From Streptomyces sp. S.PNR 29 (lineage in GTDB: Bacteria; Actinomycetota; Actinomycetes; Streptomycetales; Streptomycetaceae), in contig NZ_JANUQM010000001.1 in assembly GCF_030386795.1 (NCBI RefSeq), positions 182,363 through 246,362 of the forward strand: DNA of 64,000 nucleotides. Reading direction: 5' to 3'. Each line of letters opens with the position of its first letter. Positions within the stretch are counted from its first letter, which is position 1. Below, one piece after another: positions 38,732 through 48,194 of the stretch. The position numbers and the translations under genes were made by a program. The notes beneath the pieces were generated by a model. It was not told where the DNA came from and did no database searches. It saw nothing but the letters and a program-made list of their open reading frames with translations.

Positions 38732-41021
38732 GACACAGGTGCACGAGACCGCCGCGGCGCCCGCCGACGGCGGCTCGAAGGCGCCCGGGAACAGGAGCGG
38801 CGGCGCCGACTCGCTGTTCAAGAACGCCTACTTCCTGATGCTCAGCACCGGCGTGTCCGCCGTGCTGGGCCTCGGCTTCTGGCTGGTGGCCGCGCGCTAC
38901 TACTCGGAGGAGGCCGTCGGCCAGGGCTCCGCCGCGATCGCCGCGATGCGGCTGCTCGCCAGCATCACGGCGACGACGATGATCGGCGCCGTGGTCCGCT
39001 TCGTGCCGCGCGCGGGCCGTGAGACCGGCTCGCTGGTGTGGCGCACGTACGCGGCCAGTTCGGTGGTCGTCACGCTGGCCGCCGTCGTCTTCCTGCTCAC
39101 GCTCGACCTGTGGGGGGCGTCGTACGCACCGCTCGGCACCCCCGCGGCGGGGGCGCTGTTCGTCGCGGCGTGTGTGTCCTGGGCGCTGCTCACCCTGCAG
39201 GACGGAGTGCTGACCGGGCTGCGCAAGGCGGAGTGGGTGCCGGCCGGGAACGCGGTGTTCTCGGTCGGGAAGCTGGTCCTGCTGGCCGTCTTCGCCGGCA
39301 CCCTGCCGGTACTGGGCATCTTCGTGTCCTGGGCCGTGGCGATCGCCTTCTCCACCCTGCCGCTGGGCTGGCTGATCTTCCGCAGGCTGATCCCGCGCCA
39401 GGCCGCCGCCGACCGCGACCTGGAGCCGCCCGGACTCCGGGAGATGGGCCGTTTCCTGGCCGGGGACTCGCTCGGCGCGCTGTTCAGCCTGGCGATGATC
39501 AACCTGCTGCCGGTGATGGTCGCCGTCCGCTTCAGCGCCGCCGAGAACGGCTACTTCTACGTGGCGTACACCGTCGGCGGGACGATGGAGTTCATGGCCA
39601 TCAACATGGCCTCCTCGCTCACCGCGCACGCCTCGCACGACCCGCGCCGGCTCGCCGACGGCGTCCGCGGGGCGCTGCGGCGCATGACGCTGCTGCTGGT
39701 GCCGGTCGTGCTGGTGCTGGTGCTCTTCGCCCCGCAGATCCTCGCCCCCTTCCACCCGGACTACGCCGAACACGGCTCCACGGTGCTGCGGCTGCTCGCC
39801 CTCGGCGCGTTGCCCAGGGTCGTCGTCGAGCTGTACATCGGGGTGCTGCGCGTCCAGGGCCGCACCGGCGTGCTCGCCGCCGTCCAGGGCGTCATGTGCG
39901 CCCTGGTGCTGGGCAGCGCTGCCATGCTGTTCACCCCGGCCGGCATCGCGGGCGCCGGCTGGGCGGTGCTGCTGAGCATGACGGTGGTCGCCGCCCTCTG
40001 CGCGCCCGGACTGCGCTCCGCACTGCGGGGCATCGGCGGTGCCGACCGGGCGACGGCCGGTGCCGTCGGCACCCCCGCCTACGGCACCCGCTGGGCCAAG
40101 CTGAACGCCACCGCCGGGTACGGCACGAGCTGGGCCCGCCGGGCGGCGTACGAGCACGAGCAGCCGGACCAGGACACGGTCACGCTGTTCATAGGGCGCC
40201 CGGGGTACGAGCGTGAGGCCCTGGAGGCGGACACCCTCGCGGTGATCGTCCGGCCCCCGCAGCCCCACACCGGGGCTCCGGCCGGACGAGACGGACGGAC
40301 CGGATCCGGCACTCCAGCGCAGCCGAACGCGCCGGCTCCCGAGGAGGGAACCGGCGAACGCGCCCTCAGGCCGGCCCTGTGGGCGCTGCTCGCCACCGCC
40401 ACCGCACTCTTCTGCGCGGCCCTGCGCGACCTTCCGTGGCTCAGCGGCGCGCCCGAAGCCGCCCTGTCCGGGCGGGAGGTGCTGGACGGACTGCCCCTGA
40501 CGGCACTCGCCGCCGGGACGGTGCTGCTGCTCGTGTTCGTGGCCGCGGTGACGCTGAGCGCCCGCCGCGAGCCGTGGCTGCCCGGGGCCGCGCTGGGCGC
40601 CGTCGTCCTCGCCCTGTACGCGGCACCCGTCGCCCTCGGCCGGGAACCGCGGGCGGTCGAGGGGACGTGGTACTCGAAGACGGCTGGTTTCCTCGCGGAC
40701 GCGATGTGGCTCGACGGGCCCGAACCGCTGCTGCGCTGGGCGCCGCTCGTCTGCCAGCCGCTGTGTCTCGTACCGCTGTGGCTGCTGCTCGCGCGCGCGG
40801 GCGGACGGCTGCCGTGGCCGGGACGCTGGGGGGTTCTGTATCTCGCCGCGGTGGGCGGCTGGGTGGGGCAGCACGCGCTCGCGCCCTACGCGCCACCCCT
40901 GCTGCTCCTGCTCGTCCTCGTCGCCCTGCTCGTGTCGCCGCGCCGCCCGGCCCCGACGACCTCCGCACCGACGACCGAGCCCCCGCACCGCACCAGACCG
41001 AACGGCAGATCCAGGGACTGA
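38724..41021 (+). CDS. Polysaccharide flippase (MOP/oligosaccharyl-lipid type) with extended membrane C-terminus
   Basis: 765 residues. Residues 35-445 form the Wzx/MurJ-type transporter with about 12 helices (NAYFLMLSTGVSAVLGLGFW, VGQGSAAIAAMRLLAS, LLVPVVLVLVLFAPQIL). A cytosolic linker of about 110 residues follows, with a YGTRWAKLNATAGYGTSWARRA near-duplication. A second membrane part of about six helices then runs from about 550 to 750. Flippases normally end after 400-500 residues, so the additional domain is unusual. GTG 38724 has GGGAGGG upstream and overlaps the aminotransferase gene. It should move a lipid-linked glycan outward. Confidence 0.85.
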   Translation: MAETQVHETAAAPADGGSKAPGNRSGGADSLFKNAYFLMLSTGVSAVLGLGFWLVAARYYSEEAVGQGSAAIAAMRLLASITATTMIGAVVRFVPRAGRETGSLVWRTYAASSVVVTLAAVVFLLTLDLWGASYAPLGTPAAGALFVAACVSWALLTLQDGVLTGLRKAEWVPAGNAVFSVGKLVLLAVFAGTLPVLGIFVSWAVAIAFSTLPLGWLIFRRLIPRQAAADRDLEPPGLREMGRFLAGDSLGALFSLAMINLLPVMVAVRFSAAENGYFYVAYTVGGTMEFMAINMASSLTAHASHDPRRLADGVRGALRRMTLLLVPVVLVLVLFAPQILAPFHPDYAEHGSTVLRLLALGALPRVVVELYIGVLRVQGRTGVLAAVQGVMCALVLGSAAMLFTPAGIAGAGWAVLLSMTVVAALCAPGLRSALRGIGGADRATAGAVGTPAYGTRWAKLNATAGYGTSWARRAAYEHEQPDQDTVTLFIGRPGYEREALEADTLAVIVRPPQPHTGAPAGRDGRTGSGTPAQPNAPAPEEGTGERALRPALWALLATATALFCAALRDLPWLSGAPEAALSGREVLDGLPLTALAAGTVLLLVFVAAVTLSARREPWLPGAALGAVVLALYAAPVALGREPRAVEGTWYSKTAGFLADAMWLDGPEPLLRWAPLVCQPLCLVPLWLLLARAGGRLPWPGRWGVLYLAAVGGWVGQHALAPYAPPLLLLLVLVALLVSPRRPAPTTSAPTTEPPHRTRPNGRSRD

Positions 41022-41057
41022 TCGAGCACAGAGCCGAACCGCCAGGGGGGAACCGTC

Positions 41058-43013
41058 GTGCGTCCGCCAGCCACTCCACGGGAGAGATCCGGGCCCGAAC
41101 CACCCATGCCCGCAAGGGAGGACGCGGACGCTTCGGACGCCCCCATGACCACCCCGGAGCCGTCCCGCTCCGCCGCCGAGCCCGTGACGGACCTCTCCGA
41201 CCTCGCCCCTGTCCTGCCCGCGCGCGGTCTGGCCGCCCGGCCCGCCGTCCCGCTGCTCGTCGCGCTCGCCCTGTGGGTGTACGCGGTGCGGCACACCGAT
41301 GTGTCCCGTCTCGACGACTTCGGGCTCGTCACCGCGCTGCACCCGACGTTCTGGGCCGGTCTCGTGGTGCTCACCACCGGGTTCTGGTTCACCGTCCGCG
41401 ATCCGCGGCGCCGCAACGGCTGGTCGCCGGCGTATGTGCTGGGACTGCTGGTGATGGAGCGGGCCACCCAGGCCGTGGTCTACCCGACGCCGCTCTACGC
41501 CTGGGCGTGGAAGCACGACGCGGTCATCGACCACCTGCTGACCGCGGGCCGGCTGCAGACCGCGGACCAACTCGGCGACATGGCCGTGTACGACCAGTGG
41601 CCGGGGTTCTTCGCCGCGCAGGCCGCGCTGGTGCGGCTGCTGGGCGTGGACAACGCCGCGATGTACATGGCGTGGTGGCCGCTGGTCTCCAGCCTGATGC
41701 TGCTGCTCCCGCTGCTGCTGATCTACCGCACCTTCACCGAGGACCGGCGGCACATCTGGACCGCGGTATGGCTGTTCTGCATCGGCAACTGGGTCGGCCA
41801 GGACTACTTCTCCCCGCAGTCCGTCGCCTTCGCGCTGCACCTCGGCGTGCTGGCCCTCGTCCTGCGCCGGTACGGCCGCTCGGGCGGTCGGCAGGGACAG
41901 CGGCCGGCCGTCTGGACGGTGCTGATCACCCTGCTGCTCGTGGCCATCGTCATCTCGCACCAGCTGACGCCCGGCATGCTGATCGTCTCGCTGGTCGCCC
42001 TGTGCCTCACCGGCCGGTACCGCGGCTGGGTCCCGCCGGTCACAGCCGTCGTGATCTTCCTGGCCTGGTGCCTGACGGCCGCGCTGCCCTTCCTGTCCGC
42101 CGTGATGCCGGACATGATCCGCTCCGTCGGCGATGTCGGCGCCAACGTCGAAACCGGGTACGGGGCCACCCCCACCGGCACCGGAGCGATCGCGACCTCC
42201 TGGGCGGCACGACTGCTGTCGGCCCTGGTGCTGCTGCTCGCGCTCCTCGGAGTGCTGCGCCAGCGCGTGCTGCGCCACCGTGCGCTGCCCCTGCTGCTGG
42301 TCGCGGCGGCCCCGCTGCCCATGCTCGCGGCAAGCAGCTACGGCAGCGAGATGATCTTCCGGGTCCTGATGTTCATGCTGCCCGGCGCCGCCTTCTTCGC
42401 CGCCGCCGCGCTGCTGCCCCAGGTGCGCACCCTGGCCGCCGACGCCGCCGCGAGGGAGGCCGGTCGCCGGCAGCCCGGCACGACCAGGCGCTCGGGGCTC
42501 ACGATCGGACGGTACGGCACATGGCTGCCCCTGCTCACGCTGCTCGGCGGCACGCTCGCGTTCGTACCGAGCTACTCCGGCAAGGACCGCATCAGCTACT
42601 TCACACCGCAGGAAGTCGCCCTCGTGCGGCAGCTCTTCGACCGGGCGGCCGAGGGCTCCCTCGTGGTCGCCGCCAACCGGAACTACCCGCTCGCCTACGA
42701 CGCGTACTGGAGCGTCGACCACTACTGGTTCCTCGACGACGACCGGCGCCACGTCGACGAGATCGTCCGGAACCCGGCCGCCACTCTCGCCCGTGACATG
42801 ACAGGCATCGAGTCGCCGGGCCGGGCCTACTTCCTGCTCACCGACGGCCAGTCGGCCAACTCCGAGATGAACGGGCAGCTGGACCAGGCCCAGTTGGACC
42901 GCATCCGCAGATCCGTCGCCGCATCACCGCGTTTCGAGCTGGTGGCGGAGAACAGCGCCGGGGTGGTCTACGCCCTGAAGCAGCCGAGCGGCACGGGGGG
43001 AGAGCGCCGATGA
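41058..43013 (+). CDS. Polytopic membrane protein, GT-C glycosyltransferase-like
   Basis: 651 residues. A disordered N-terminus of about 60 residues precedes about 12 helices. A short extracellular loop after the second helix has DVSRLDDFGLV, and a later loop has DQWPGFFAAQ with DYFSPQSVAFALH, acidic residues in the places where GT-C enzymes hold their catalytic or metal residues. The last 130 residues form a soluble domain (SGKDRISYFTPQE, SVDHYWFLDDDRRHV). It probably uses a polyprenyl-phosphate sugar donor, but I recognise no exact family. GTG 41058 has AGGGGGGAA upstream. The end overlaps the next gene by 4 bp. Confidence 0.75.
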   Translation: MRPPATPRERSGPEPPMPAREDADASDAPMTTPEPSRSAAEPVTDLSDLAPVLPARGLAARPAVPLLVALALWVYAVRHTDVSRLDDFGLVTALHPTFWAGLVVLTTGFWFTVRDPRRRNGWSPAYVLGLLVMERATQAVVYPTPLYAWAWKHDAVIDHLLTAGRLQTADQLGDMAVYDQWPGFFAAQAALVRLLGVDNAAMYMAWWPLVSSLMLLLPLLLIYRTFTEDRRHIWTAVWLFCIGNWVGQDYFSPQSVAFALHLGVLALVLRRYGRSGGRQGQRPAVWTVLITLLLVAIVISHQLTPGMLIVSLVALCLTGRYRGWVPPVTAVVIFLAWCLTAALPFLSAVMPDMIRSVGDVGANVETGYGATPTGTGAIATSWAARLLSALVLLLALLGVLRQRVLRHRALPLLLVAAAPLPMLAASSYGSEMIFRVLMFMLPGAAFFAAAALLPQVRTLAADAAAREAGRRQPGTTRRSGLTIGRYGTWLPLLTLLGGTLAFVPSYSGKDRISYFTPQEVALVRQLFDRAAEGSLVVAANRNYPLAYDAYWSVDHYWFLDDDRRHVDEIVRNPAATLARDMTGIESPGRAYFLLTDGQSANSEMNGQLDQAQLDRIRRSVAASPRFELVAENSAGVVYALKQPSGTGGERR

Positions 43014-43438
43014 CACCGCAGGAACTCGTCGTCCGCATGCTGCCCCCCTTCGGCGGCTGGCTCGCCCTCGCCGCGCTGGCCCTGCCCGGCGGCTCACCGC
43101 TGCGGGGGGCGGCGGTGGCCCTCTTCCTGGCCGTCGGCCCGGGCGCGGCCCTCGTCGGTGTCTGCGGGCCCGCGATGCGGGCGCGGCCCGCCGAAGGACC
43201 CGTCGAGCGCCGGGACCCCGGCTTCGAACGCCGCTCCGGCCTTCTGGAGCGGCTGATGCTGGCCGTCCTGGCCAGCGTGAGCGCCGCGATGCTCGTCGCG
43301 ACGGTACTGATCGCCGCGCACGCCTTCAGCGGGCAGCGCGTGCTGCTGGCGCTCACGCTGCTGACCACGCTCGCCGCGTTCTGCCCGCGCCTGCGCGCCT
43401 CCCCGACGCCGAGGACAGGAAAGGGTTCCCCCCTGTGA
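43010..43438 (+). CDS. Small integral membrane protein of the polysaccharide operon
   Basis: 142 residues. Hydrophobic stretches lie near 15-28, 33-52, 83-104 and 108-128, giving probably four helices with a basic cytosolic loop between (MRARPAEGPVERRDPGFERR). There are no known motifs. Its ATG overlaps the GT-C-like gene, and its stop overlaps the GH26 gene (GTGA), so it is produced with both and may be a partner subunit. Confidence 0.75.
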   Translation: MTPQELVVRMLPPFGGWLALAALALPGGSPLRGAAVALFLAVGPGAALVGVCGPAMRARPAEGPVERRDPGFERRSGLLERLMLAVLASVSAAMLVATVLIAAHAFSGQRVLLALTLLTTLAAFCPRLRASPTPRTGKGSPL

Positions 43439-44598
43439 GGTTCGCCCGTCCCTTACGCCGTACGACCGTTCAGACCGTTCAGACCGTTCCGGCCGGACGG
43501 CGCCGCAAACCGAAGCCGGGGCGGGGTCCGGCCGGCCCTCCGGCGAAGGGCCGGCGCCGTCTGCTGATCACATCCGCCACCGTCACCTGCGCGGTCATGC
43601 TGGCCGTGCTCGCCCTCCGCAACGCCTCGGGACCGGACCCGGGGGCGGACACCTCCGGCGCGCGGTGCCGCCCCACCGCGCTCCTCGAACCGCCCTGCGG
43701 CGCCTGGTTCGGTGCCTTCGTCCCGCACGACAGGACGAACCTGGGGGAGAAGGTCCGCGCCTACGAGCAGCGCGTGGGCCGCGAGCTCGACATCGTGTAC
43801 ACGTACCACGACATGTCCGCGGTCGAGGGCACCCGGCGGGAGGGCCAGCTGTTGACCGAGGAGGAACAGCGCGTCGGCCGGGACCATCTGCTGCTGCTGT
43901 CCTGGGAGAGCAAGTGGTGGGGCGGTACCGAGCAGCAGCAGCCCACCTGGAAGCAGATAGCGGACGGGCACCTGGACGCCTCCGTGATCGACGTCCAGGC
44001 CCGGCGCGTCAAGGAGTACGGGCAGCGCACCGGCAAGAAGGTGTTCCTCTCCTTCGACCTGGAGATGGACACCCGCACGCCGGCCAGCGGCAGTCCCGAG
44101 GACTATGTGAAGGCCTACCGGCACCTCCACGACCGGTTCCGCGAGCTCGGCGTCGACAACGTCGTGTGGACGTGGATCACCACCGGATACCTGGACCACG
44201 CCGACCTCATGAAGCGGATGTATCCGGGCGACAGTTACGTCGACTGGATCGGCTACAACCAGTACAACTACTACCGCTGCCACAAGACCGACTGGCTGAC
44301 CTTCGCCCAGACCCAGAACGCCACGCACGACTGGATCCGCGAGAACCTCTCCGACGACAAACCGCTGATGCTGTCCGAGTTCGGCAGCGCGTTTGATCCG
44401 GACCGGCCCGAGCGGCAGGCCGAGTGGTACGCCCAGGTGCCGGGCGTGCTCAAGAACCTGGACGGGGTCAAGGCCGCGCTGCAGTGGAACTACCGCGACC
44501 CCGGCCCGCACTGCGATCTGGCGGTGGCGAACGACGAGGCGTGGGCGAGCCTGCGCGAGGCGGTGTCGGACCCGTACCTCAACCAGCCGTCGACGTGA
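43435..44598 (+). CDS. Membrane-anchored or secreted glycoside hydrolase, family 26-like
   Basis: 387 residues. A basic N-terminus (RRRKPKPGRG) and one hydrophobic segment near 42-60 make it a type II membrane anchor or uncleaved signal. The catalytic barrel follows: WFGAFVPHDRTN, then FLSFDLEMD with the likely acid/base Glu210, a central VDWIGYNQYNYYRCHK, and MLSEFGSA with the likely nucleophile Glu315. GH26 enzymes cut beta-mannans or related beta-1,3/1,4 glycans. Placed last in a polysaccharide operon, it may trim or release the polymer outside the cell. GTG 43435 overlaps the previous stop. Confidence 0.85.
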   Translation: MRFARPLRRTTVQTVQTVPAGRRRKPKPGRGPAGPPAKGRRRLLITSATVTCAVMLAVLALRNASGPDPGADTSGARCRPTALLEPPCGAWFGAFVPHDRTNLGEKVRAYEQRVGRELDIVYTYHDMSAVEGTRREGQLLTEEEQRVGRDHLLLLSWESKWWGGTEQQQPTWKQIADGHLDASVIDVQARRVKEYGQRTGKKVFLSFDLEMDTRTPASGSPEDYVKAYRHLHDRFRELGVDNVVWTWITTGYLDHADLMKRMYPGDSYVDWIGYNQYNYYRCHKTDWLTFAQTQNATHDWIRENLSDDKPLMLSEFGSAFDPDRPERQAEWYAQVPGVLKNLDGVKAALQWNYRDPGPHCDLAVANDEAWASLREAVSDPYLNQPST

Positions 44599-44642
44599 CC
44601 GGCCGCTGAAGCGACGGGTCCGAGCCGCTGAGGCAATCGGCG

Positions 44643-45551
44643 TCAGCCCGCGAACTCCGGCCCCCGAACGGCCGCGCGAGCCCGCCGGTACCAGCGCCAC
44701 GCCACCGTCTTCGGCCCGTCGCGGTACGGCGCGACACGGGCGCCCTCGCCCGCCAGCCAGGCCTCGACGTCGGCGACGGTGTGGCTGCGCCGCACGATGA
44801 GCCGGGCGATGCGGTACGCCTCGTCGCGGTCCGAGCTGAGCGCGTGCCGCACGGCGGTCGCCGTCTCGTAACCGGCGTCGGCCGCCATGGCCCGCACCTT
44901 CACGCTGTTGTAGCCGTGCGGGTAGGCGAGGTGGCGGACCGGGTGGCCGAGGGCGTCCTCCAGGACGGACCTGGACACGCGCAGTTCGTACGCCAGGGCC
45001 TTCGCGGACAGCGTGTCCAGCTGGGCGTGGGTGACGGTATGGCTGCCGACCTCCATGCCGGAACGTTCCAGCTCCGCCGCGCGGTCCAGCGTCATCATCG
45101 GAGCGGGCGGCAGCAGACTGCGTCCGCCCGGAGTGATGGCGCCGGTGGTGAGATAGGCGGTGGCGGGCAGGGAACGCGCGGCCAGCGCCTCGGCCGTGGG
45201 GCCCGGAAGGTCGGCGAAACCGTCGTCGAAGGTCAGCAGCACGGGCCGGGGCGGCAGCGGCACCCGCCCGGTCAGGTGGTCGGCGACCGCGCCGATGGTG
45301 AGGGGCGTGCGCCCGCTGTCGACGATCGCGTCGAGGTGGGCGGCGAACTCCTTCGGCGTGACCGTGAACTCGGCGATCCAGGACGGCGGGTCCTCCATCA
45401 CGGCGTGATAGAGGAAGACGGGGATGGTCCCACGATCCCGGACGGCACCCGCCTGCGCGCCCGCACGGCCGCCCGCACGGTGCGCGGGGCCCCGGGCCGA
45501 TCCTCTGCCGCCGTCGTCCACCGTGCCCTCACCCCGCCCCTTCGTTCTCAT
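44643..45551 (-). CDS. Polysaccharide deacetylase (NodB/CE4)
   Basis: 302 residues. The NodB motifs are LTFDDG (residues 106-111; Asp109 is the probable base and Asp110 binds metal) and SHTVTH (170-175), followed by HLAYPHGYNS. It removes acetyl groups from N-acetylated sugars in a polymer or precursor. I see no signal peptide or membrane helix: the N-terminus is a Gly/Arg-rich 40 residues. It may therefore act in the cytosol or leave by another path. Start ATG 45551 overlaps the glycosyltransferase stop (ATGA). It is convergent with the GH26 gene across 44 bp. Confidence 0.88.
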   Translation of the reverse strand: MRTKGRGEGTVDDGGRGSARGPAHRAGGRAGAQAGAVRDRGTIPVFLYHAVMEDPPSWIAEFTVTPKEFAAHLDAIVDSGRTPLTIGAVADHLTGRVPLPPRPVLLTFDDGFADLPGPTAEALAARSLPATAYLTTGAITPGGRSLLPPAPMMTLDRAAELERSGMEVGSHTVTHAQLDTLSAKALAYELRVSRSVLEDALGHPVRHLAYPHGYNSVKVRAMAADAGYETATAVRHALSSDRDEAYRIARLIVRRSHTVADVEAWLAGEGARVAPYRDGPKTVAWRWYRRARAAVRGPEFAG

Positions 45552-46828
45552 CTCGACTCCAGCGTGACCGTGCGCAGCGCGCGCCGGGCGCGCAGATAGC
45601 CGACGGGGCCGTACAGCATGCCCCGGCGTTGCAGGCGGGACAGACGCCGAGGCCAGGGATGCGTACGGGTGTCGTGGGCGCCCGGTGCGCCGCCCCCGCC
45701 GTCCGTGTCCCGGGCCGCCGTCAGCGCGCGGGCGTGCGCCAGGCCGCCCGGCAGTTTCGCGAGGAACGCCGGCAGCAGCCCGGGGCGGTTGACCAGGATC
45801 GCCGTGAGGTAGGCGGTGAGGCCCGCGCCATAGCCGTACGCCTGCGTCTCCAGGTCCCGCCAGGTCTCCCGGTGGTGGTGCCACACCAGCGCCTGCGGCG
45901 TGTAGTGCAGCCGGTGCCCCTCGGCGAGGACGCGGACGAAACCGTAGAGATCGTCGCCGCCCTTGGCGTACGTCCCCGCGCCCATCGCCGGGTCGAAGCC
46001 GCCCACGGCACGCAGCACGGACGTACGGAAGGCCATGTTGGCGCCGGAGCCGAACCGCCCCGCGGTGAAGGGGAACAGCGGCTCGTCGGGCGGGGGGCTC
46101 TTCGGGTCGTACGTCCGTGGCGTGAAGCCCTTCGCGAAGCCGCCGTGGCTCTCCAGCAGGACCTGCGCCGGAGTGCGCAGCCGCGCGGGCAGGATCAGCC
46201 CGGTGGCACAGCCGAGGCGCGGGTCGGCGGCGAAGGGCGCGGTCAGTTCGGTGAGCCAGCGCGGGTCGGCGACCACGTCGTCGTCGGTGAAGGCCACCAC
46301 CTCGTTGCGGGCGGCCGCGACTCCCCTGTTGTGCGCGATGGCGAGCCCGGGCACCGGTTCGCACACGTAGCGGACCCGCTCGCCGTACTTGCGCTCCACC
46401 AGCTCCCGGGTCTCGGTCGTCACGGGCGCGTTGTCGACGACGACGACCTCGAAGTGCGGATGGTCCTGCGCGAGCAACGAGTCCAGGGCGCGGGCGAGCC
46501 GGTCCGCGCGTTCCCGGGTGGCGACGACGACGCTCGCGGACGGCGGCTCGGGCACCGCCTCCCGCGCCGCGACGGGCCCCAGATCGCGGGCGAGCCCGGC
46601 CAGCACCTCCCTCGGCTCCGCGCCCTCCGGCACCCGCCCGAGCAGCGTCCCGACCGGCCGCCCCTCCCTCCTGACCAGGACGAACACCTCGCCGGACGTC
46701 ACCGGCGGGCTGCCCGGCCCCGGTCTGAGGCCGGCAGCCTCACCGTCGAGGTCCAGCTCGGCGACCTGCACCGCCCGGATGCTCAGAAACCGCCCGATCT
46801 CCTGCCGCGCACGCGCTGTACGGGACAT
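45548..46828 (-). CDS. Family 2 glycosyltransferase
   Basis: 426 residues from ATG 46828. A roughly 95-residue N-terminal domain with beta character (VFVLVRREGRPVG) precedes the GT-A fold: SVVVATRERADRLARALDSLL, VVVVDNAP, VVAFTDDDVVADPRW (the metal DxD), GSGANMAFRTSVLRAVGGFD and KGGDDLYGFVRVLAEGH. No membrane helices are obvious, so it is not a processive synthase and probably adds single sugars. The chosen ATG has AGGAGGGGG upstream. An ATG 33 bases earlier overlaps the preceding stop by 4 bp and remains possible. Confidence 0.87.
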   Translation of the reverse strand: MSRTARARQEIGRFLSIRAVQVAELDLDGEAAGLRPGPGSPPVTSGEVFVLVRREGRPVGTLLGRVPEGAEPREVLAGLARDLGPVAAREAVPEPPSASVVVATRERADRLARALDSLLAQDHPHFEVVVVDNAPVTTETRELVERKYGERVRYVCEPVPGLAIAHNRGVAAARNEVVAFTDDDVVADPRWLTELTAPFAADPRLGCATGLILPARLRTPAQVLLESHGGFAKGFTPRTYDPKSPPPDEPLFPFTAGRFGSGANMAFRTSVLRAVGGFDPAMGAGTYAKGGDDLYGFVRVLAEGHRLHYTPQALVWHHHRETWRDLETQAYGYGAGLTAYLTAILVNRPGLLPAFLAKLPGGLAHARALTAARDTDGGGGAPGAHDTRTHPWPRRLSRLQRRGMLYGPVGYLRARRALRTVTLESR

Positions 46829-46857
46829 GCGCCCTCCCCCTCCTGTCACCCCTCGTG

Positions 46858-47943
46858 TCATGACCGGCGCAGCCGGGCCGCGCCCTTCAACACCCGTGCC
46901 GCCAGGGCCGCCAGCCGCGGCCTGCCGCGGACGAAGCTGTGCGCGCGGCGCGACGGCTCGCGGCCCAGCCAGTGCAGCGCGGCGCCCACCCCCGGACGCG
47001 TCGCCGCCCCCTCGTAGACGGGCAGTTCACCTGTCCTCAGCGCGTCCTTGTACTCGGCCGCGCCGCGCCCCATGTCGAGCAGGCCGATGCCCTCGGCGGC
47101 CGCGGCCTCGGCCATCCGCAGATGCAGCACCAGCCCCGGCGAGTACTTCGAGAAGCCCGGGTCGTACGCCGGGAACCAGCAGGCCAGGACCGTCGACGAG
47201 CGCAGCCCGAAGTGCGCGGCGACGGGCCGGTCGCCGGCGTACAGCACGGAGAGCGTGCCCGTGCAGTCCCGCGCCCGGGTCTCGGCGAGCCGACCCACGA
47301 GCCGGGTGATCCACTCCTGCGCGAACCGGTCCCGGCGGCCCGTCCTGCGGTACTGCGCGGACTTCCACTCCATGAGCGTGCGCAGCGCGGCCGGGTCGCG
47401 TTCGTCGAACACGAACCGCACGTCGCCCACCTGGCGGCCGAGCCTGCGCTCCTTGGCGAGCGTCGTCTTCAGGAACTTCGGCGACTGGGCGCGCAGTACG
47501 GTCTCGTAGGCCTCGTACCCCTTCGCGACGTCGATGACGTAGGCCGCGTACTCCTCGGCGGCGTAGGGGGCGAAGAGTCCCTGCTCGGCCTCCAGGTTGT
47601 CGAAGGCGAAGCTCGACAGTGAGCAGGCCCGCAGCAGTTCGCGGGTGTCCAGCCCGAGACCGGAGCGCAGTACCGCGCCCTGGCAGTCCGACACCCCGAG
47701 CCCGATCGCCCGCCCCTGCCCGAGCGGCCCGCGCTCGAACGGCAGGAACCCGGCCGGCTCGCCGCCCTCGTACACCACCGCCACCCGTGCCTGTGGACGC
47801 ACCCGGCCGACGGTGTCGGTGAACTCCGGTTCCATGAACGGGTTTCGCGGCACCCCCGACTTGGCGCGCAGCTCCCGCCAGTGCTCCCTTTCCCCCTCGC
47901 CGAGCTCCTCGGGCCTCAGCACACGAACGCGCCCACTGCTCAA
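46858..47943 (-). CDS. CelD/FemAB-like GNAT acyltransferase (BcsL type)
   Basis: 361 residues. The double-GNAT layout typical of CelD proteins is visible. The N-terminal half has NPFMEPEFTDTVG and AVVYEGGEPAGFLPFERG. The C-terminal half has SPKFLKTTLAKERRLGRQ, LMEWKSAQYRRTGRRD, VAAHFGLRSSTVLACWFPAYDPGFSKYSPGLVLHLRMAE and LLDMGRGAAEYK. Relatives N-acylate amino sugars or transfer amino acids for surface glycans. I chose TTG 47943, with GGGGGGTCAGG just upstream. The frame is open 67 codons further but lacks family similarity. It is the first gene of a three-gene minus-strand operon. Confidence 0.82.
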   Translation of the reverse strand: MSSGRVRVLRPEELGEGEREHWRELRAKSGVPRNPFMEPEFTDTVGRVRPQARVAVVYEGGEPAGFLPFERGPLGQGRAIGLGVSDCQGAVLRSGLGLDTRELLRACSLSSFAFDNLEAEQGLFAPYAAEEYAAYVIDVAKGYEAYETVLRAQSPKFLKTTLAKERRLGRQVGDVRFVFDERDPAALRTLMEWKSAQYRRTGRRDRFAQEWITRLVGRLAETRARDCTGTLSVLYAGDRPVAAHFGLRSSTVLACWFPAYDPGFSKYSPGLVLHLRMAEAAAAEGIGLLDMGRGAAEYKDALRTGELPVYEGAATRPGVGAALHWLGREPSRRAHSFVRGRPRLAALAARVLKGAARLRRS

Positions 47944-48194
47944 CCTGACCCCCCGATCAAGTCCCCCCTGGACACAAGGGAAGGTACCGCCGAGGCCGCC
48001 CCCCGCGGTAGGTACCGGAGCATGTTGTTGCCAACCGGTGCAGAGGCCTACAACCACCAGTAGCCGGTGAAGAGGGAAGGTTCCGGACACCGCCGCCCCA
48101 GGGGGCACTGATGTGTCAACGCCCGCTTCCCTTACGGGGGTCACCGCCCGGTCGGCCGTGAGCCGATGCCTCCCGTTGTCCGTATTCTCTGATC

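Noticed and set aside
38643..42752. 1369-codon minus-strand open frame across the polysaccharide genes
   Set aside because: Compositionally biased antisense frame with no recognisable domain. The flippase and GT-C-like genes on the plus strand have clear membrane topology and start signals.
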